DNA of 64,000 bases from Desulfovibrionaceae bacterium (GCA_029008115.1 JAQXJC010000031.1:1-64000); one strand, 5' to 3'; counted from the first letter of the stretch, positions 9,945 through 19,525 are shown. Notes: a model not told the origin generated them from the letters alone. A program made the numbers and translations.

Positions 9945-10472
9945 CTATGCGTCCGGCTGGCCGGCGGGGCCGGCATGCCGCCGGGTAAAGGCGCGGATGC
10001 TGTCCCTGAAGGCTGTTTGCCAGCTTTCCCTGCCGCCGGTGAGGGAAAGGGCGCCGGAAGGGCAGCCTGCCACACAGGCGGGGAGTTCTCCCGCCGCGCG
10101 GCGGTCAGCACAGAGATCGCATTTCACGGCTGTGCCGGAGGTGGGATCGACAAAGGGTATGCGGGTGGGACAGGCCCGGGCGCAGGCGCCGCAGCCCGTG
10201 CAGGCATCCGCAGAGATGCGGGCAAGTCCATCCGCGTCCAGAGAGATGGCGCCGTGCGGGCAGGCACGCAGGCAGGGCGGATGCTGGCAATGCATGCAGG
10301 TAAAAAAACGTGTCTCCAGCAGTATGCGACCGCCTTCCCCACCGCGGGGAAGGCCGCCGGCATGCCTGCCCAGCGGCTGTTCGCGGCGGTGCCAGACGGC
10401 GCAGTGAATTTCGCAGGCCTTGCAGTTAATGCAGCGGCCCGGGTCGAAGGTGATGCAGTCCCACACGCTCAT
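9945..10472 (-). CDS. four-cluster ferredoxin subunit of a molybdopterin oxidoreductase (DmsB/PhsB type)
   Basis: Electron-transfer subunit for the molybdoenzyme encoded just upstream. The 175-residue protein has four cysteine groups: CINCKACEIHC, CMHCQHPPCLRACPHG, CTGCGACARACP, and KCDLCADRRAAGELPACVAGCP. This is the pattern for four [4Fe-4S] clusters in DmsB-like subunits. The ATG follows the catalytic-subunit stop by one base (TGATATG), so the pair is coupled. No membrane anchor gene follows, so the complex is probably soluble or uses an anchor encoded elsewhere. The C-terminal tail is hydrophilic. Confidence 0.9.
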   Translation of the reverse strand: MSVWDCITFDPGRCINCKACEIHCAVWHRREQPLGRHAGGLPRGGEGGRILLETRFFTCMHCQHPPCLRACPHGAISLDADGLARISADACTGCGACARACPTRIPFVDPTSGTAVKCDLCADRRAAGELPACVAGCPSGALSLTGGRESWQTAFRDSIRAFTRRHAGPAGQPDA

Positions 10473-10473
10473 A

Positions 10474-12597
10474 TCATCCCCTCCCGTTGCGCGCAGCGCA
10501 TGGGGCCACGGTGACGAAATGCTCCTGAAGGGCAATGCCTCCCGAGGCGGCGTCCGCTGTGGCAAGCCCGCCGGGCATGAATTCCTGATCGGCAAGCCCG
10601 CGCCCGGCAGCCAGATGTTCCATGGGCAGGCGATGGCCGAAGCCGTGCAGCATGAAGAGTGCGTCCGGGTGCATGCCCTCCGTGCGGCGAACAGCTATTT
10701 CGCCGCTGTGGCCGTTGGCAGCGGTGATGCGGATACGATCCCCGTCTCTGATGCCGAGGGCGTCGGCACGTTCAGCCGCGATCCATGCGCAGTTTTCCGG
10801 CAGGACACGATGCAGCTGGGCATTGTTCTGCGTGCGGGCCTGCGTGTGCCGCACATCCCGCCCCGTGAGCAGGCGGAACAGATTGCCCGAGGGGCGGCGC
10901 ACAGGCATATAGGGCATGAGCGAGCGGATGCCCCCGGCCTCCCACGCATCGCAGATGACCTCGATTCGCCCGGAAGGCGTGGGAAAGCGCGGCCGTTGCG
11001 CCATGCCGCCGTCTCCGCCAGCCCGGGCCTGCGCAGGTGAAGGTGTCTGCCGCGTATCAGCCACTGCGGCGCCGCCGCTGTCCGCAAAGTCGCTGATGGT
11101 AAGTCCTGTTCCCTGAAGCTGGAAATTCCAGAGTTCCTCAGCGGAGGCAAAGGAGAGGCGGCTGTGGCCCAGACGGCGGGCAAGTTCGCCAAATATCCAC
11201 CAGTCCGGCCTGGTATTATGGCGCGGCGGAACGGCGGCGCGCTGCATGAGCAGGGCCGGCCGCGCTCCTTGCCGTGCTATGATGGGGGCGTCCTGCTCCA
11301 GCCAGATATGCGCAGGCAGAATGACATCGCTGTGCCATGCCGTGGCAGACCACACGGGAGTGACGGCCACCAGCAGATCCACAGCGGCCAGCAGGTTCCG
11401 CTGGGTCTCCGGGTCGGGCAGGGCGGTGAGGGGATCATGCGCCGTGGCGATATATGCTTTGATCGGATAGGGCACGCCGGACGCCGCTGCCAGGAGGCAT
11501 TCCTGAAGCAGACCGGAGTCCCCGGCGAGAGAAGGCCGTCTCCAGCCCGTACCGTCGGCACGTTTGACGGCGGGACGGGGATACAATGCGGCCAGCGTGC
11601 GCAGGGATGGCTGCGGCGCGTCATTGAACAGCAGTCCGCCTGCGGCGCCATAGGAGCCAAGAAGCGCATTGATAAGCAGGGCCGAGCGTGCCGTCATGAA
11701 GGACTGGGTATAGCGCGCCGTCATCCAGCCGCCATGCCAGATGACATGCGGTGCGGCATCGGCAAGGCGCTCCGCCAGCGCGATAATGGTTTCTGCCGGA
11801 ACATCGCACTCTCCGGCGGCCCATGCCGGGGAACAGGGCCGCACAAAGTCGCGCAGGGCGTCGAAGTCCCGCACGCAGTCATGCACAAAGGCGGCGTCAT
11901 ACAGTTCCTTTGCAATGAGCGTGTGCAGAATGGCCAGGTTGAAGGCATAGTCGGTGCCGGGGCGGATGGTGATGCTTTCATCCGCATGGGCGCCGGTGAC
12001 TGTGGGGCGCACATCAATGCAGACAAGCCGGCAGCCGGCATCCCTGGCATTCAGAATGCTGCGGGCCTCGCCCGTATTCATGGCTTCCAGCGCGTTGCGT
12101 CCCTGAAGCACCAGCAGGGCGCAGTGCGCGTAGTCATAGCGCAGCTTGCCGCGGCCGCAGCCGGTGAGCGTGAAGGATGCCTGATTGGCATTATGCGCGC
12201 AGGAGGTATCGTGCGTGCAGTGATTGGGCGAGCCGATGGCCCGCATGAAGGCGCGCGCCATGTCGCTGCACGGCCCCGGATGTTCCGACAGCAGCACGCT
12301 TTCACTGCCGTGGCGGGCCATGATATGGCGCAGACGTTCGGCAACATAGTCCAGCGCCTCGTCCCAGTCCGCCTCCCGCCAGCTTCCGCCGCCCCGGCGG
12401 CCGGTACGGATAAGAGGCCCGCGCAGGCGGGCGCTGTCATGATACAGGGCAGGGGAGGCCGCGCCGCGTGGGCACAGCCCCTGGCTGCCAGTCAGCTTGC
12501 GGTTGCCGCATACCCAGCGCGGTTCGCCGTTCTCGCAGTGGACTTCCACCGGACAGCGCGCGCCGCACATGCCGCATAGCGAATAGGTCATTGTGTT
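10474..12597 (-). CDS. molybdopterin-dependent oxidoreductase catalytic subunit, cytoplasmic
   Basis: DMSO-reductase-family enzyme using bis-MGD. From the GTG at 12595-12597, which has GGGAGAA upstream, it has 707 residues; ATGs at 12618 or 12591 are alternatives. An N-terminal [4Fe-4S] site is clear: CGMCGARC at residues 8-15 plus a fourth Cys in WVCGN. The Cys in THDTSCAHN (about 133) is in the position of the Mo ligand of the PsrA/PhsA/arsenate-reductase branch. The C-terminal MopB domain (RLLTGRDVRHTQARTQNNAQL) is intact. There is no twin-arginine signal, so it should act in the cytoplasm. Substrate unknown: thiosulfate/polysulfide, formate-like or other oxyanions cannot be separated by eye. 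Confidence 0.85.
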   Translation of the reverse strand, partial: NTMTYSLCGMCGARCPVEVHCENGEPRWVCGNRKLTGSQGLCPRGAASPALYHDSARLRGPLIRTGRRGGGSWREADWDEALDYVAERLRHIMARHGSESVLLSEHPGPCSDMARAFMRAIGSPNHCTHDTSCAHNANQASFTLTGCGRGKLRYDYAHCALLVLQGRNALEAMNTGEARSILNARDAGCRLVCIDVRPTVTGAHADESITIRPGTDYAFNLAILHTLIAKELYDAAFVHDCVRDFDALRDFVRPCSPAWAAGECDVPAETIIALAERLADAAPHVIWHGGWMTARYTQSFMTARSALLINALLGSYGAAGGLLFNDAPQPSLRTLAALYPRPAVKRADGTGWRRPSLAGDSGLLQECLLAAASGVPYPIKAYIATAHDPLTALPDPETQRNLLAAVDLLVAVTPVWSATAWHSDVILPAHIWLEQDAPIIARQGARPALLMQRAAVPPRHNTRPDWWIFGELARRLGHSRLSFASAEELWNFQLQGTGLTISDFADSGGAAVADTRQTPSPAQARAGGDGGMAQRPRFPTPSGRIEVICDAWEAGGIRSLMPYMPVRRPSGNLFRLLTGRDVRHTQARTQNNAQLHRVLPENCAWIAAERADALGIRDGDRIRITAANGHSGEIAVRRTEGMHPDALFMLHGFGHRLPMEHLAAGRGLADQEFMPGGLATADAASGGIALQEHFVTVAPCAARNGRG

Positions 12598-12711
12598 CAC
12601 GGCAGGTTCTCCCGTCATATTGGCATGGGCCATGTAGCGGAGCGGCGCATTGCATGCCAGGGGCATCGGCATGCCGGCCTGCCGAAGATCATGCTGCGCA
12701 CGCGCATGGCG

Positions 12712-14496
12712 CTACAGACCCTGCGCGCCGCTGGCACGCCGTCCGCCGGAACGACCGGGACGCTGCGGCGAGGCACTGGACGGCCGGCGACGCGCACCCG
12801 GGGCATGCGGCTTGCGGGGCGGGGGCGCGGCAAGCCAGGGTTCGGCGGTAATCTTGGTGCCGCAGACAAAGACGCCGGCATTGAGGATGGCCAGCACCTC
12901 TTCCGCCACGGACGAGGCCACTTCCACCACGCTGAAGCGGGGGGCTATGTCAATGGCGCCCACCAGGCCGCCGGGGATGCCGCATTCGCCCGCAATGGCG
13001 CCCACCAGCATGCCGGGCTTGACGCTGTGCGCACGCCCCACGCTGATCCTGATGCGCGTCATGGGAGTATCGCTGTGCCGCCGGGGCGGTCGCCGGGCGG
13101 TGTCGCTGCCAGATTCCCGACGTTCCTCCGCGCGCGGGGCGCGGCGGGGCGCTTCGGCCAGCGGATCGTGGCCGGGATCAATATCCTGCCCGCCGAAGTC
13201 CCTGCGTACCAGCAGCTTCAGCAGGGCGGCGGCCACGTCGCGGCTGGCAATCCGCCCTTCAGGGAAATGCGTGCCGAGAAATTCCTCCACCAGGGCAATC
13301 CAGCGTTCCTGCGGCCCGGCGGCCAGCGTTTCCAGCACTTCGTCCATCACCTTGGCGGTGCGGAGATGATGCAGATCGTGCAGGGTGGGAAGCTGGTGCC
13401 GGGAAATGCTGGCCTTGGTGCAGCGCATGATGTCGCGCAGGCGGAAATGCTCGCGGGCCGTGACAAAGGTAAAGGCCCGGCCCTCGCGCCCGGCGCGCCC
13501 GGTGCGGCCAATGCGGTGCACATAGCTTTCCACGTCGTGCGGAATATCATAGTTGATGACGGCGTCCACGTCGTCCACGTCAATGCCCCGGGCTGCCACG
13601 TCCGTAGCCACCAGCACGTCCAGACCCTCTTCGCGGAAACGCCCCATGACGCGGTCGCGCTGACCCTGGCTCAGATTGCCATGCAATCCGTCGGCCTGAT
13701 AGCCGCGCCGCTGAAGCTGGAGCGTCACGTCATCGACGCCCCGCTTGGTGGAGCAGAATACCAGCGCCTTGCGAAAGTTCTGCGCATCCAGCAGGCGGCA
13801 GAGGGCCTCCCCCTTCTGGTGCTGCCGCACTTCATAGTAGACCTGCTCAATGGCGGGCGCTGTCTGCGTCCTGTGCGGCACGGCCAGCACCTCGGGGTCG
13901 CGCAGGAAGCGGTCGGCCAGAGCGCGGATGGCCGGCGGCATGGTGGCGGAAAACAGTACCCGCTGGCAGTTTTCCGGCGTTTTTTCCAGAATTTCCTCGA
14001 TGTCCTCGCGGAAGCCCATGTCCAGCATCTCGTCGGCCTCGTCCAGCACGGCCACGGCGGTCTCTTCCAGATGAAGCGTGCCCCGGTGCAGGTGATCGAT
14101 GATACGGCCGGGCGTGCCCACGATGACCTGCGGGCCCTGCGCCAGGGCGCGGAACTGGCGTTCAATGGACTGCCCGCCGTAGACGGGCAGGACGCGGAGG
14201 TCCTTCCTGTGAACGGCCAGCCTGCCCAGCTCCTCGGCGACCTGTATGGCCAGCTCGCGCGTGGGGCAGAGGACGATGCCCTGTGTACGGCGCTCCGGCC
14301 CCATGCGTTCCAGCAGAGGCAGGCCAAAGGCGGCTGTCTTGCCCGTGCCCGTCTGGGCCTGCCCCACGGCATCGCGCCCTGCGAGCAGGGCGGGCACGGC
14401 CAGCGTCTGAATGGGGGAGGGCTCTTCAAAGCCGAGGTCTTCAATTCCCTGAAGAAGGGCCGGAGAAAGGCCCAGGGCGGCAAAGCTCGTCGTCAT
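12712..14496 (-). CDS. DEAD-box ATP-dependent RNA helicase (DeaD/CsdA/DbpA type)
   Basis: RNA helicase likely acting in ribosome assembly and mRNA turnover, especially in the cold. The 594-residue protein has the Q motif (FEEPSPIQ), AQTGTGKT, PTRELA, TPGR, VLDEADEMLDMGF, SAT and HRIGRTGRAGR in order. A DbpA-like RNA-binding domain follows near the C-terminus (RISVGRAHSVKPGMLVGAI...GAIDIAPRFSVVEVA), then a basic Arg/Pro/Ser tail of about 40 residues. The start ATG has AAGGAT at normal distance. The long upstream gap (456 nt) would allow a long 5' leader, as is usual for cold-shock helicases. Confidence 0.92.
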   Translation of the reverse strand: MTTSFAALGLSPALLQGIEDLGFEEPSPIQTLAVPALLAGRDAVGQAQTGTGKTAAFGLPLLERMGPERRTQGIVLCPTRELAIQVAEELGRLAVHRKDLRVLPVYGGQSIERQFRALAQGPQVIVGTPGRIIDHLHRGTLHLEETAVAVLDEADEMLDMGFREDIEEILEKTPENCQRVLFSATMPPAIRALADRFLRDPEVLAVPHRTQTAPAIEQVYYEVRQHQKGEALCRLLDAQNFRKALVFCSTKRGVDDVTLQLQRRGYQADGLHGNLSQGQRDRVMGRFREEGLDVLVATDVAARGIDVDDVDAVINYDIPHDVESYVHRIGRTGRAGREGRAFTFVTAREHFRLRDIMRCTKASISRHQLPTLHDLHHLRTAKVMDEVLETLAAGPQERWIALVEEFLGTHFPEGRIASRDVAAALLKLLVRRDFGGQDIDPGHDPLAEAPRRAPRAEERRESGSDTARRPPRRHSDTPMTRIRISVGRAHSVKPGMLVGAIAGECGIPGGLVGAIDIAPRFSVVEVASSVAEEVLAILNAGVFVCGTKITAEPWLAAPPPRKPHAPGARRRPSSASPQRPGRSGGRRASGAQGL

Positions 14497-14952
14497 ACGT
14501 ATCCTTAGGATTAGAGGGACTGCCGGCGCATGGGCGGTCGGCAGGACGTGCCAGTCCGGGCGCATGCTGCCGCGGCGTATGCGCAGGAGGGAGCGTGTGC
14601 GGGGCGGGATAGCCGTACATGACCCGGCAGGAACAGGCGCGGAGAAGGGGGACTGTCTGGAAAAACATAGAGAAATGCGTCGCGGCTGGCAAGAGAAATC
14701 CGCCGGGGCGCGCCGCAGGGCATTCCTTTCCCGGGAGCATGGTACGGACACTGGCCTTTTGCATTTTGCCTTTCCGAAGCTTGTATGCTAACAGGAGAAG
14801 CGGCGGCATGGCATGCCGCGCCGGGCTGTGAAGCGATGCAAGGGATTTTCGCCGGAGGCGTCCTGGCCCATGCGCCCGGGGACGCATGGAAGCGGCGAAG
14901 CTCACTGCGCGCATGGCCTGTGAAAAAAATATAGCATTAAAATGGGTCAGAT
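14497..14952. other. long intergenic region between helicase gene and prmA
   Basis: A 456-nt divergent region with no convincing gene. It contains a perfect 17-bp palindrome (GCGGCATG-G-CATGCCGC, 14803-14819) and a looser inverted repeat CCATGCG-N8-CGCATGG (14868-14889). An A/T-rich patch at 14924-14941 just before prmA has TATA-like hexamers on both strands. Promoters for both flanking genes must lie here, but no -35/-10 pair stands out. Confidence 0.5.
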
Positions 14953-15801
14953 ATGGATAACACGCTTGTTCGACTTGACATACTTGCGTCCGAAGAGGCG
15001 GCGGAGGACGTTGTCGGCGTCCTGGCCATGCTGGCGGAGGATGGCTGGGAAGAAGATGACCTGCCCACCGGCGAAACGCGCTTCCGTGTCCACAGTGAGG
15101 ACAGCGCCTTTGCTGAGCGGCTGGAAGGAGCGCTGCGCAGCCTGCCCGGGGATGTGCAGATAGAGCGTTCCGCCATCGCGCGGCAGGACTGGACCAGCAC
15201 ATGGCGGCAGTTCTTCACGCCCGTTGTCTGCGGGGATTTCGTGGTGCTGCCTCCGTGGCTGTCGCACTGCGAGGAGGCCCGGGGCAGAAAGCCCATTGTC
15301 ATTGAGCCGAAGTCCGCTTTCGGCACGGGGCACCATGCCACCACGGCCCTCTGTCTGGGCGCTATCTCCTCCCTGCTGGAGCAGGGCCGCTTGCGGGCTG
15401 GACAGTCCTTTCTGGACCTGGGAACGGGCTCCGGCGTGCTGGGCATAGGCTGCTGCCTGTCCGGCCTTCGCGGCGTAGGGACGGATATTGATGCGCTGGC
15501 TGTGGAAAATGCGCGGGAGAATGCCGCGCTGAATCACGTTTCCGGTCTGGAAATCCTGCCGGGCAGCACGGAAGCGGTACGTGGCAGAACCTTTGATCTG
15601 GTGGTGGCCAATATTCTGGCCCAGCCGCTCATGGCGCTGGCAGCGGATATTGTGGCCCTGCGTGGCGAGCATGGCGCGCTGGTGCTTTCCGGCCTGCTGG
15701 AAATTCAGGCGGACGGCGTGGAAGCGGCCTATGCCGCACAGGGCATGCCGCCGGCCCGCCGGCTGGTGAACGGCGAATGGTGCGCCCTGGTCTGGGCATA
15801 G
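14953..15801 (+). CDS. prmA: ribosomal protein L11 methyltransferase PrmA
   Basis: SAM-dependent enzyme that trimethylates ribosomal protein L11. The 282-residue protein has the PrmA N-terminal domain (WRQFFTPVVCGDFVVLPPW), the joining motif FGTGHHATTALCL, and a class I Rossmann core with FLDLGTGSGVLGIG and VVANILAQPL, the PrmA version of motif IV. The ribosome site before the ATG is weak. tpx follows 81 nt downstream on the same strand. Confidence 0.93.
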   Translation: MDNTLVRLDILASEEAAEDVVGVLAMLAEDGWEEDDLPTGETRFRVHSEDSAFAERLEGALRSLPGDVQIERSAIARQDWTSTWRQFFTPVVCGDFVVLPPWLSHCEEARGRKPIVIEPKSAFGTGHHATTALCLGAISSLLEQGRLRAGQSFLDLGTGSGVLGIGCCLSGLRGVGTDIDALAVENARENAALNHVSGLEILPGSTEAVRGRTFDLVVANILAQPLMALAADIVALRGEHGALVLSGLLEIQADGVEAAYAAQGMPPARRLVNGEWCALVWA

Positions 15802-15882
15802 GGCGCACGGCTCTGCGGAATACGGACGGCGGACTTGTGCCCGCCGCGCTTCATAAACATACTTTTACGTAAGGAGCATGTC

Positions 15883-16389
15883 ATGGCTACTGTCACATTC
15901 ATGGGGAATGAGCTGCATCTGGAAGGCAGCCTGCCTGCCGTGGGCGCGCCCGCGCCTGATTTCACCGCGCTGGCTAACGATCTCTCCCCCCGCGGCCTGA
16001 AGGATTTTGCCGGCAAGGTGCTGGTGCTGGTGTCCGTGCCTTCTCTGGATACTCCCGTGTGCGACATGGAAATCCGCCGCTTTAACAGGGAGGCCGCCGC
16101 GCTTTCCGACAAGGTGCGCATTGTGGCCGTGAGCTGCGACCTGCCCTTCGCGCAGGCCCGCTGGTGCGGCGCGGCCGGCGTGGAGGCGGTTTCCAGCCTG
16201 TCCGATCATAAGGATGTGTCTTTTGGCCAGGCCTACGGCGTGCTGATTCAGGAACTGCGTCTGCTGGCCCGCGCCATCTTCGTGGTGGATGCCGCCGGCA
16301 AGCTGGCCTACAGCCAGCTTGTCCCCGAAGTGACGCACGAGCCGGACTATGATGCCGTGCTGGAGGCTGTGCGCAAGGTCTGCGCCTAG
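15883..16389 (+). CDS. tpx: thiol peroxidase Tpx (peroxiredoxin)
   Basis: Reduces hydrogen peroxide and organic peroxides with thioredoxin as electron donor. The 168-residue protein is normal length. The peroxidatic Cys is in PSLDTPVCDMEIRRFN and the resolving Cys in CDLPFAQARWCGA, the spacing expected for Tpx. The ATG is preceded by a strong AAGGAG. An oxidant-defence enzyme fits an anaerobe that must survive oxygen exposure. A strong terminator follows. Confidence 0.95.
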   Translation: MATVTFMGNELHLEGSLPAVGAPAPDFTALANDLSPRGLKDFAGKVLVLVSVPSLDTPVCDMEIRRFNREAAALSDKVRIVAVSCDLPFAQARWCGAAGVEAVSSLSDHKDVSFGQAYGVLIQELRLLARAIFVVDAAGKLAYSQLVPEVTHEPDYDAVLEAVRKVCA

Positions 16390-16409
16390 CCGCCGCACAG
16401 AAAAGAGGT

Positions 16410-16440
16410 ATCCCGCCGGACTGCTCCGGCGGGATTTCCG
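16410..16440. terminator. terminator between tpx and grpE
   Basis: A perfect 11-bp stem ATCCCGCCGGA/TCCGGCGGGAT with tetraloop CTGC (arms 16410-16420 and 16425-16435) is followed by TTCC. It sits between convergent tpx and grpE. Confidence 0.75.
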
Positions 16441-16503
16441 TTGATGGCAGGTGGGAGGGAAGCGGATCGCGGCAGGACCGGCGGCATGAAGAGCGCGCCG
16501 GAG

Positions 16504-17073
16504 CTATGCCTTGTGGATCATGACCTTGGCAGGACGCAGCAGGCGATCCTTCAGCTTGTATCCGCGCTGCATGACGCGGCTCACGCTGTCGTTTTCAAAG
16601 CCTTCGCGGCAGTCCACGCCCAGCGCCTCGTGCAGCTCGGGGGTGAAGGCCTCGCCTTCCGCGCCCACAGGCTCCAGACCATGCTTCATGAGCGCGTCCA
16701 GCATCAGCTTGCGGGTCATTTCCACGCCCATGAGCATGTCGCGGCAGGCATCGTTCTTGCTGCCGTATTGCAGGGCAAGATCAAGGTTGTCCAGCGTGGG
16801 CAGCAGATCGCCCAGGATTTTTTCCGCCGTAAAGCGCATCTGTTCCTCGTGCTCGCGGGACAGCCGTTTCTTGAAGTTGTCCATTTCAGCCATGGCGCGC
16901 AGGCGGACATCGTCGGCCTCTTTCTGCACCGTGCAGGCAGGACAGATTTTTTCCTTGCAGAGACGGGCCAGCTCCTCCACGGAGCAGCAGGGCTGTGCGG
17001 CGTCCGCCGCTTCTTCCGCGACGCCCTCGCACTCGGCGGCGGGCTGTTCAAACAGGTCTTCGTTCTTGGGCAT
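16504..17073 (-). CDS. grpE: nucleotide exchange factor GrpE
   Basis: Co-chaperone that releases ADP from DnaK. The 189-residue protein has an acidic N-terminus and a long helical region. A conserved core reads MAEMDNFKKRLSREHEEQMRFTAEKILGDLLPTLDNL in pieces, and a beta domain ends VMQRGYKLKDRLLRPAKVMI, the standard GrpE finish. The cysteine-rich insert CKEKICPACTVQ before the coiled coil is unusual. The ATG has GGAGG. dnaK is not in the window. A TTGACA hexamer at 17184-17189 on the minus strand is a possible -35. Confidence 0.95.
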   Translation of the reverse strand: MPKNEDLFEQPAAECEGVAEEAADAAQPCCSVEELARLCKEKICPACTVQKEADDVRLRAMAEMDNFKKRLSREHEEQMRFTAEKILGDLLPTLDNLDLALQYGSKNDACRDMLMGVEMTRKLMLDALMKHGLEPVGAEGEAFTPELHEALGVDCREGFENDSVSRVMQRGYKLKDRLLRPAKVMIHKA

Positions 17074-17305
17074 GTCATCCTCCGTGGCATGTGCGGCGCA
17101 CGGCAAGGCGGGCCGGAATGCTCCTGCCCGCCGTTGTGCCGCCGTATTCTCTGACCATAATGAGTAAGTAACAAGCGCCCACCTGTCAAGCGTCGAATTT
17201 TTTTTGCGATTCCTGCTGTGAAAGGCGTCGCCCCTGGCGACAGGCCGCTCGACTTTTGCCGCGGGAACGGCTAGAATGCCCGAACTAACGAGAGGTATCC
17301 TGACG

Positions 17306-18619
17306 ATGACGAAATGTCGTTTGCTTGAAGTGCAGAGTGAGAAGGAATGGCCGGCCCTGCTGGAATGGCTGCAAGGACGCGCCAATCCTGACAATTCCGT
17401 GGAAGAAAAAGTGCGGGGCATTCTGGATGACGTCCGTGCGCGCGGCGATGCCGCCCTGCTGGACTATACGCGGCGCTTTGACTGCCCTGGTCTGGAAGAG
17501 CTGCGCGTGTCTCCGCGGGAAATTGCGGCAGCCGCCGCTGCTGTGGCGGAGGAGGATCGCGCGATCATTGCGGAGGCCGCCGCGAACATCCGGGCCTTCC
17601 ATGAGGCGCAGGTGGAAAAGTCATGGTTCCTGACCCATGAGGACGGCACGGTGCTGGGCCAGAAGGTGACGCCCGTGGATCGCGTGGGCCTGTATGTGCC
17701 CGGCGGCAAGGGCGGAGAAACGCCGCTCATTTCCAGCATGCTGATGAACGCCATTCCCGCGCGTGTGGCCGGGGTGCGGCAGATTGCCGTGGTCACGCCG
17801 CCCCGCGCCGATGGCTCCGTCAGTCCCTACATTCTTGCGGCTGCGCACCTGCTGGGCATTGAGGAAGTGTACCGCACCGGCAGCGCATGGGCCGTGGCGG
17901 CACTGGCCTATGGCACGGAGAGCATTGCGCCGGTGGATGTCATCGCCGGACCGGGAAATATCTTCGTCACCACGGCCAAGCGCCTGGTGCAGGGCCGCGT
18001 GGGCATAGACATGATCGCCGGCCCCAGCGAGGTGCTGATTCTGGCAGATGCCCAGGCTAATCCGCACTGGATTGCGGCGGACCTGCTGTCGCAGGCCGAG
18101 CATGATCCGCTGGCGTCCGCCATCTGCATTACGGACAGCCGTGCGCAGGCGGAGGCCATCCTGCGGGAACTGGGGCCGCAGTGCGATGCCCTGCCGCGCG
18201 CCTCGCTGGCGGGGGCCGCGCTGGAAAACTGGAGCGCCGTGATCGTCGTGCCGGACATGGACGCCGGGATTGCGCTTGCCAACCGCATCGCGCCGGAGCA
18301 TATGGAGCTGAGCGTGGCCGATCCGTGGGCAATGCTGCCCAGGGTGCGCCATGCGGGCGCGGTATTCATGGGGCATAACAGCCCCGAGCCGGTGGGCGAT
18401 TATTTCGCCGGGCCGAACCACGTGCTGCCCACGCTGGGCACGGCACGTTTTTCCTCCGCGCTTTCCGTGCAGACATTCTGCAAGAAAACGAGTATTATTG
18501 CCGCCTCTTCCCGGTTTGTTCAGCGCAGCGCGCAGTCCATCGCCCGTCTGGCCCGTCTGGAAGGGCTGGAGGCGCATGCCCGTTCCGTGGAATGTCGCCT
18601 TCCGAAATGCCACCAATAA
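17306..18619 (+). CDS. hisD: histidinol dehydrogenase HisD
   Basis: Zinc enzyme catalysing the last two NAD-linked oxidations from L-histidinol to L-histidine. The 437-residue protein carries GLYVPGGKGG, AGPGNIFVTTAKR, GIDMIAGPSEVLI, the QAEHD motif with Zn-binding Gln and His, IAPEHMEL, and the C-terminal GPNHVLPT. The start MTKCRLLEV was chosen (AGAGG upstream); an ATG 30 nt earlier is possible. It heads a tight run hisD-purC-fabI. Confidence 0.95.
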   Translation: MTKCRLLEVQSEKEWPALLEWLQGRANPDNSVEEKVRGILDDVRARGDAALLDYTRRFDCPGLEELRVSPREIAAAAAAVAEEDRAIIAEAAANIRAFHEAQVEKSWFLTHEDGTVLGQKVTPVDRVGLYVPGGKGGETPLISSMLMNAIPARVAGVRQIAVVTPPRADGSVSPYILAAAHLLGIEEVYRTGSAWAVAALAYGTESIAPVDVIAGPGNIFVTTAKRLVQGRVGIDMIAGPSEVLILADAQANPHWIAADLLSQAEHDPLASAICITDSRAQAEAILRELGPQCDALPRASLAGAALENWSAVIVVPDMDAGIALANRIAPEHMELSVADPWAMLPRVRHAGAVFMGHNSPEPVGDYFAGPNHVLPTLGTARFSSALSVQTFCKKTSIIAASSRFVQRSAQSIARLARLEGLEAHARSVECRLPKCHQ

Positions 18620-18628
18620 GGAGCATCC

Positions 18629-19525
18629 ATGAAAGTTACCACCCGTACGGAAATCAGCACCTTCCCGCTGCTCTCGCGCGGCAAGGTGCGTGATATCTAT
18701 GACATTGATGAAAAGACGCTGCTCATCGTCACGACCGACCGCATGTCGGCCTTTGACGTGATCATGAACGAGCCTGTGCCGTACAAGGGCGTCATTCTGA
18801 ACCAGATTACCCTGTTCTGGATGGACAAGTTCAAGGATATTATTCCGAACCATCTGGTGGAAAGCGATGTGAACAGGTTCCCTGCCGAGCTCCTGCCCTG
18901 GAAGGACGAGCTGGAAGGGCGCTCCGTGCTGGTGCGCAAGGCCAGTCCCCTGCCGGTGGAGTGCATCGTGCGCGGCTACATTACCGGCTCCGGCTGGAAG
19001 GACTATCAGGAAAACGGCACTTTGCAGGGATACAATCTGCCTGCCGGCCTGCGCGAGTCGGACAAGCTGGAGCCTGCCCTGTTCACGCCGTCCACCAAGG
19101 CCGAGCTGGGCGAGCATGATATGAACATCTCTCCCGCACAGGCGGCGGAAATTCTGGGGGCGGAGCTGGCCGCCAAGGTTGAGGAAACCTCGCTGGCCAT
19201 GTACGAGGCCGGTCGGGCCTATGCCGCCGGCCGGGGCATCCTCGTGGCGGATACCAAGTTCGAATTCGGCATTGTCGACGGCGAGCTGCGCCTCATCGAC
19301 GAAGTGCTCACCCCGGACAGCTCCCGCTTCTGGCCCGCGGACTTGTACCAGCCCGGTCACGGCCAGCCCAGCTTTGACAAGCAGTACCTCCGCGACTGGC
19401 TCAAGAAGCAGCCCTGGAACATGCAGCCCCCGCCGCCGGCGCTGCCGCAGGAAGTCATCGAGGCCACAGCCCAGCGCTACCGCGACGCATATACCATTCT
19501 GACGGGCAAGCCTTTTGAAATCTAG
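18629..19525 (+). CDS. purC: phosphoribosylaminoimidazole-succinocarboxamide synthase PurC
   Basis: ATP-dependent ligase of purine synthesis joining CAIR and aspartate to give SAICAR. The 298-residue protein follows the longer yeast-Ade1-like form. It shows LLSRGKVRDIYDI, TDRMSAFDVIM, VECIVRGYITGSGWKDY, and DEVLTPDSSRFWPADLY. The ATG has AAGGAG and lies 9 nt after hisD, so the two are cotranscribed. Confidence 0.95.
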   Translation: MKVTTRTEISTFPLLSRGKVRDIYDIDEKTLLIVTTDRMSAFDVIMNEPVPYKGVILNQITLFWMDKFKDIIPNHLVESDVNRFPAELLPWKDELEGRSVLVRKASPLPVECIVRGYITGSGWKDYQENGTLQGYNLPAGLRESDKLEPALFTPSTKAELGEHDMNISPAQAAEILGAELAAKVEETSLAMYEAGRAYAAGRGILVADTKFEFGIVDGELRLIDEVLTPDSSRFWPADLYQPGHGQPSFDKQYLRDWLKKQPWNMQPPPPALPQEVIEATAQRYRDAYTILTGKPFEI

